Under the pieces are notes generated by a model. That model ran no database searches and had not been told where the DNA came from. It worked only from the letters and a program-made list of their open reading frames with translations. A stretch of 64,000 nt of DNA from DASPMP01 sp035758925. Its GTDB lineage: Bacteria > Gemmatimonadota > Gemmatimonadetes > Gemmatimonadales > Gemmatimonadaceae. The translations under genes were made by a program, and so were the position numbers. The DNA is taken from NCBI GenBank assembly GCA_035758925.1, contig DASTVV010000103.1, positions 1-64,000 on the forward strand, in the 5' to 3' direction. Positions 61,817-64,000 of this stretch are shown here, in pieces. Numbering within the stretch: position 1 is the first letter of the stretch; each line of letters opens with the position of its first letter.

Positions 61817-62281
61817 ATGCGGTTGCCGATGAATGCAGGCATGTATCCCGAGGAGCTCGTGCAGCCCATGCGCGTCGAGCTGACTCAGATTGGTTTCGAG
61901 GAGCTTCGTACTCCAGGTGAAGTGGATGCCAGGCTCACGGAGAAAGGCACCACGCTCGTCGTGGTGAATTCGATCTGCGGGTGCGCGGCGCGCATGGCGC
62001 GACCGGCGGTTCGCCTCGCCCTCCGCGACTCGAGCGAGAAGCCTGACCATCTCACGACGGTGTTCGCCGGCCAGGATCGCGAGGCAACGGACAAGGCGCG
62101 CGGCTACTTCACGGGGTATCCGCCGTCCTCACCGTCCATCGCGCTGCTGCGTGACGGTCAGATCGTGTTCATGCTCGAGCGCTGGCAGATCGAAGGGCGT
62201 CCAGCCCCGGACATCGCGGCCGACCTCGTGACCGCCTTTCAGGAGCACTGTCAGCCGGCCAGCCCGGCGGCTGGCGGCTAG
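61817..62281 (+). CDS. Bacilliredoxin (BrxA/BrxB, YphP/YqiW family)
   Basis: ATG 61817, after AGGAGC, gives 154 aa; the longer frame from 61502 overlaps the GroES-like gene. The family pattern is clear: YPEELVQPMRVELTQIGFEE, the redox motif VVNSICGCAARMARPAV with the CGC centre, and FTGYPPSSPSIALLRDGQIV. Bacilliredoxins remove bacillithiol from proteins in Firmicutes, and homologues occur in Gemmatimonadota-like and Bacteroidota genomes. Its stop overlaps the convergent DUF3108 stop within CTAG. Confidence 0.92.
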   Translation: MRLPMNAGMYPEELVQPMRVELTQIGFEELRTPGEVDARLTEKGTTLVVVNSICGCAARMARPAVRLALRDSSEKPDHLTTVFAGQDREATDKARGYFTGYPPSSPSIALLRDGQIVFMLERWQIEGRPAPDIAADLVTAFQEHCQPASPAAGG

Positions 62282-63069
62282 CGCGAGCTCGACGAACTCG
62301 GCGGTACGCCTTCGCGGTTCTTGAGCTGAAAGGTCACGGTGCCGAAGGACATGTGCGTCTTCATCTGAAGCATCATCCGCGCGTCGTCCGCCGAGATCCA
62401 GACTTCCGCGTTGGCGCCTTCGGCGAAAATGCCCTTGGCCTTGATCTTCGGCTGTAACACGACGGCGTCGAACTCTCCAGCGGGAACCCGGATCCGTTCG
62501 CGACGCAGCACCGTGATGGTCACCGGATTCCGGTCCGGCTTGAAATAGCGATTGAACGAGTAGGTCTTGCCGACTTCGAGCGGGATCGTGCGCAGAAAGT
62601 AGATGAACGCGCCGTCGTCGAGCGGCCGCTCGACGGTTGCGTGCTCGACCTTGTCCGACCCCATGTAAATGCCGCGATCGGGAAAGATTTCGTAGGTTCG
62701 GTCCCGCTCGTACTGACCCTGGTCGATCTTCTGGTGATATCGCAGCGACACGAGCGTATTCGGATCGAACCAGCTCTCGTAGTAGTCGCTCACTTTGAAG
62801 AACAGCATCGACCCCGACATCTGGAACACGCTGTGATACACAGGGTGGCCACGCACCGTGTCGACTTTCCGGAGTTCGGCAACCGCCGTTCCCTTGCCGA
62901 TGGGTCCGACCTTCACGGCGTACGTGAGTCGCTCACCGACGGCGAACGGTCGCTTGACCGTAACCTCGCCGGCCGCGCTGTCCACCTGCTGGGAGAAGGC
63001 TCGTGGGGCCGCCGCAGCGACGCTGGCGAGCGCGACCGCGACGAGCTGTATCGTGGCACCGAGTCTCAT
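62278..63069 (-). CDS. DUF3108 family exported protein
   Basis: The 263-aa protein has a signal peptide (VALASVAAAAPRAFSQQ). The DUF3108 pattern is seen in FAVGERLTYAVKVGPIGKGT, AVAELRKVDTVRGHPVYHSV, SDYYESWFDPNTLVSLRYHQ and PRKIKAKGIF-like C-terminal strands (VLQPKIKAKGIFAEGANAEV). Family members are periplasmic beta-sheet proteins of unknown function, possibly lipid-binding. The Ser-rich C-terminal tail is low-complexity. It may share a transcript with the ABC exporter upstream (53-base gap). Confidence 0.88.
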   Translation of the reverse strand: MRLGATIQLVAVALASVAAAAPRAFSQQVDSAAGEVTVKRPFAVGERLTYAVKVGPIGKGTAVAELRKVDTVRGHPVYHSVFQMSGSMLFFKVSDYYESWFDPNTLVSLRYHQKIDQGQYERDRTYEIFPDRGIYMGSDKVEHATVERPLDDGAFIYFLRTIPLEVGKTYSFNRYFKPDRNPVTITVLRRERIRVPAGEFDAVVLQPKIKAKGIFAEGANAEVWISADDARMMLQMKTHMSFGTVTFQLKNREGVPPSSSSSR

Positions 63070-63122
63070 TCCGCTCCTCTGTGCGACCGGCCCGCCGACC
63101 AGGCGTCGGCGCCGGTTGGCCG

Positions 63123-64000
63123 CTACAGTGTCGTGTTCGAGCGGGTCGGTACCCGGATCTCCTCTTTCGGCGATGGCACGGGCAGGAAGTCCTCGCCCGG
63201 GTTGATGAACACGTCCTTTTCCACGCCGTACTGCCGGTCGTGCAAGTCCCGATACCGTCCGCCGAGCATCATCAACTCATGGTGCGTGCCACGCTCGACG
63301 ATCTCGCCGGCCTCGAGCACGAGGATCTGGTCTGCGCTTTCGATGGTGGACAGACGATGCGCGATGACGAATGTCGTGCGACCGCGACGCAGGCTGCGCA
63401 GGCCGTCGCGGATCATCGCCTCGCTCTCGCTGTCGAGTGACGACGTCGCCTCGTCGAGGATCATGATGCGCGGGTCAGCGAGAATCGCGCGAGCGATGGC
63501 GACGCGCTGGCGCTGTCCTCCCGAGAGCTTTACGCCGCGCTCACCGACGATGGTGTCGTACTTGTTGGGGAACGCCTCGACGAATTCGTCCGCGTGTGCG
63601 ATGCGCGCGGCGGCCATCACCTCTTCGGGAGTAGCGCCGGGCCTCGAGTACGCGATGTTTTCGCGGACGGTGCCGTCGAACAGGAAATTGTCTTGAAGCA
63701 CGACGCCGACGTGCGCGCGGTAGTCATGCAACCGCACTGTCTCGAGGTCTCTGCCGTCCACGATGATCCGGCCAGCCTTGGGGCGCGCGAACGCCATCAC
63801 CAGGCTCACCAGGGTGCTCTTGCCACCGCCGCTCGATCCCACGAGTGCCGTGGTGGTGCCCGGCTTGGCGTGGAAGCTGATGCGCTTGAGGACGGGCACT
63901 CCCGGGTTGTACTCGAACCACACGTCGCGAAACTCGATGTCGCCCTCGACGTCAGTGACTTCCGCCTTGTCCAGGTCCGTCTGGTCCTCGGTGGCCATGT
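63123..64000 (-). CDS. C-terminal part of an ABC exporter (nucleotide-binding domain); 5' end outside window
   Basis: The visible 291 residues form a complete nucleotide-binding domain: DVEGDIEFRDVWFEYNPG, Walker A ALVGSSGGGKSTLV, Q-loop VGVVLQDNFLFDGT, signature KLSGGQRQRVAIARAI, Walker B IMILDEATSSLDS and the H-loop FVIAHRLSTIESAD. This is the MsbA/multidrug (ABCB-like) type that is usually fused to an N-terminal membrane domain, so the frame almost certainly continues beyond 64000; the ATG at 63998 sits where an internal Met is typical of the linker (MATEDQTD). A short tail with KEEIRVPTRSN ends the protein. Confidence 0.9.
   Translation of the reverse strand, partial: MATEDQTDLDKAEVTDVEGDIEFRDVWFEYNPGVPVLKRISFHAKPGTTTALVGSSGGGKSTLVSLVMAFARPKAGRIIVDGRDLETVRLHDYRAHVGVVLQDNFLFDGTVRENIAYSRPGATPEEVMAAARIAHADEFVEAFPNKYDTIVGERGVKLSGGQRQRVAIARAILADPRIMILDEATSSLDSESEAMIRDGLRSLRRGRTTFVIAHRLSTIESADQILVLEAGEIVERGTHHELMMLGGRYRDLHDRQYGVEKDVFINPGEDFLPVPSPKEEIRVPTRSNTTL

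Overview
The window reads as a chromosomal segment of a high-GC, Gram-negative (diderm) bacterium. The protein styles suggest Gemmatimonadota or a close relative: many Sec-exported hydrolases ending their signal in A-Q, DUF4198, DUF4142 and DUF3108 proteins, TolB-propeller amidohydrolases, outer-membrane barrels and a SWIB protein with a lysine-rich tail. That placement is inferred from gene content only. I see no rRNA, tRNA, CRISPR array, prophage or insertion sequence. Coding density is high, with no gene-free stretch above 300 bases; the longest is 34264-34556. Most long ORFs opposite real genes are shadows caused by high third-position GC.

Layout. 1-3638: cut-off end of an Ig-like/chaperone-like gene, a 922-aa surface protein and a small secreted beta-rich protein, possibly one surface-assembly cluster. 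3761-5291: a histidine kinase without a sensor domain and a DUF4142 lipoprotein. 5280-10383 (-): a tightly coupled operon of a DUF4198 protein, a membrane-fused spermidine-synthase-like protein and a GT87-type glycosyltransferase. 10503-17236: TetR, TolC, adaptor and RND pump, with a perfect palindrome before tetR. 17401-20519: D-amino-acid transaminase, N-acyl-D-amino-acid deacylase, DedA. 20610-23262 (-): a TVP38 protein plus an ABC-2 ATPase and permease. 23341-27004: outer-membrane barrel protein, Crp/Fnr regulator, plug-only protein. 27035-37166: methyltransferase, phosphoesterase, M20 hydrolase, a decayed GH88/105 remnant, a TolB-amidohydrolase fusion, an S8 protease, a nitrilase and a thioesterase. 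37261-39176 (-): L,D-transpeptidase and a barrel protein. 39443-42566: flavin amine oxidase, AT-hook protein, PLP decarboxylase. 44109-49158 (-): amino-acid catabolism (P5C dehydrogenase, ornithine cyclodeaminase family, threonine-dehydratase family, PhzF). 49227-58077: BNR lipoprotein, endonuclease IV, SWIB, signal peptidase I, penicillin-acylase family, M24 peptidase, CheR-like. 58103-61219 (-): seven-repeat Ig-like lipoprotein with a lectin-like end. 61423-64000: GroES-like protein, bacilliredoxin, DUF3108, and the end of an ABC exporter.

Taken together the genes suit a peptide- and amino-acid-scavenging heterotroph: exported peptidases, amidohydrolases and acylases feed D- and L-amino-acid catabolism, beside envelope remodelling, drug efflux and surface adhesion. 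The least ordinary signals are non-coding. One is a modular 7/10-bp repeat array (30711-30824) whose units recur as three 24-bp units inside a coding gene (8866-8937). Another is a set of foldback elements between genes. A third is a palindromic repeat present twice, 27 kb apart. I found no clear defence system, secondary-metabolite cluster or conflict system.
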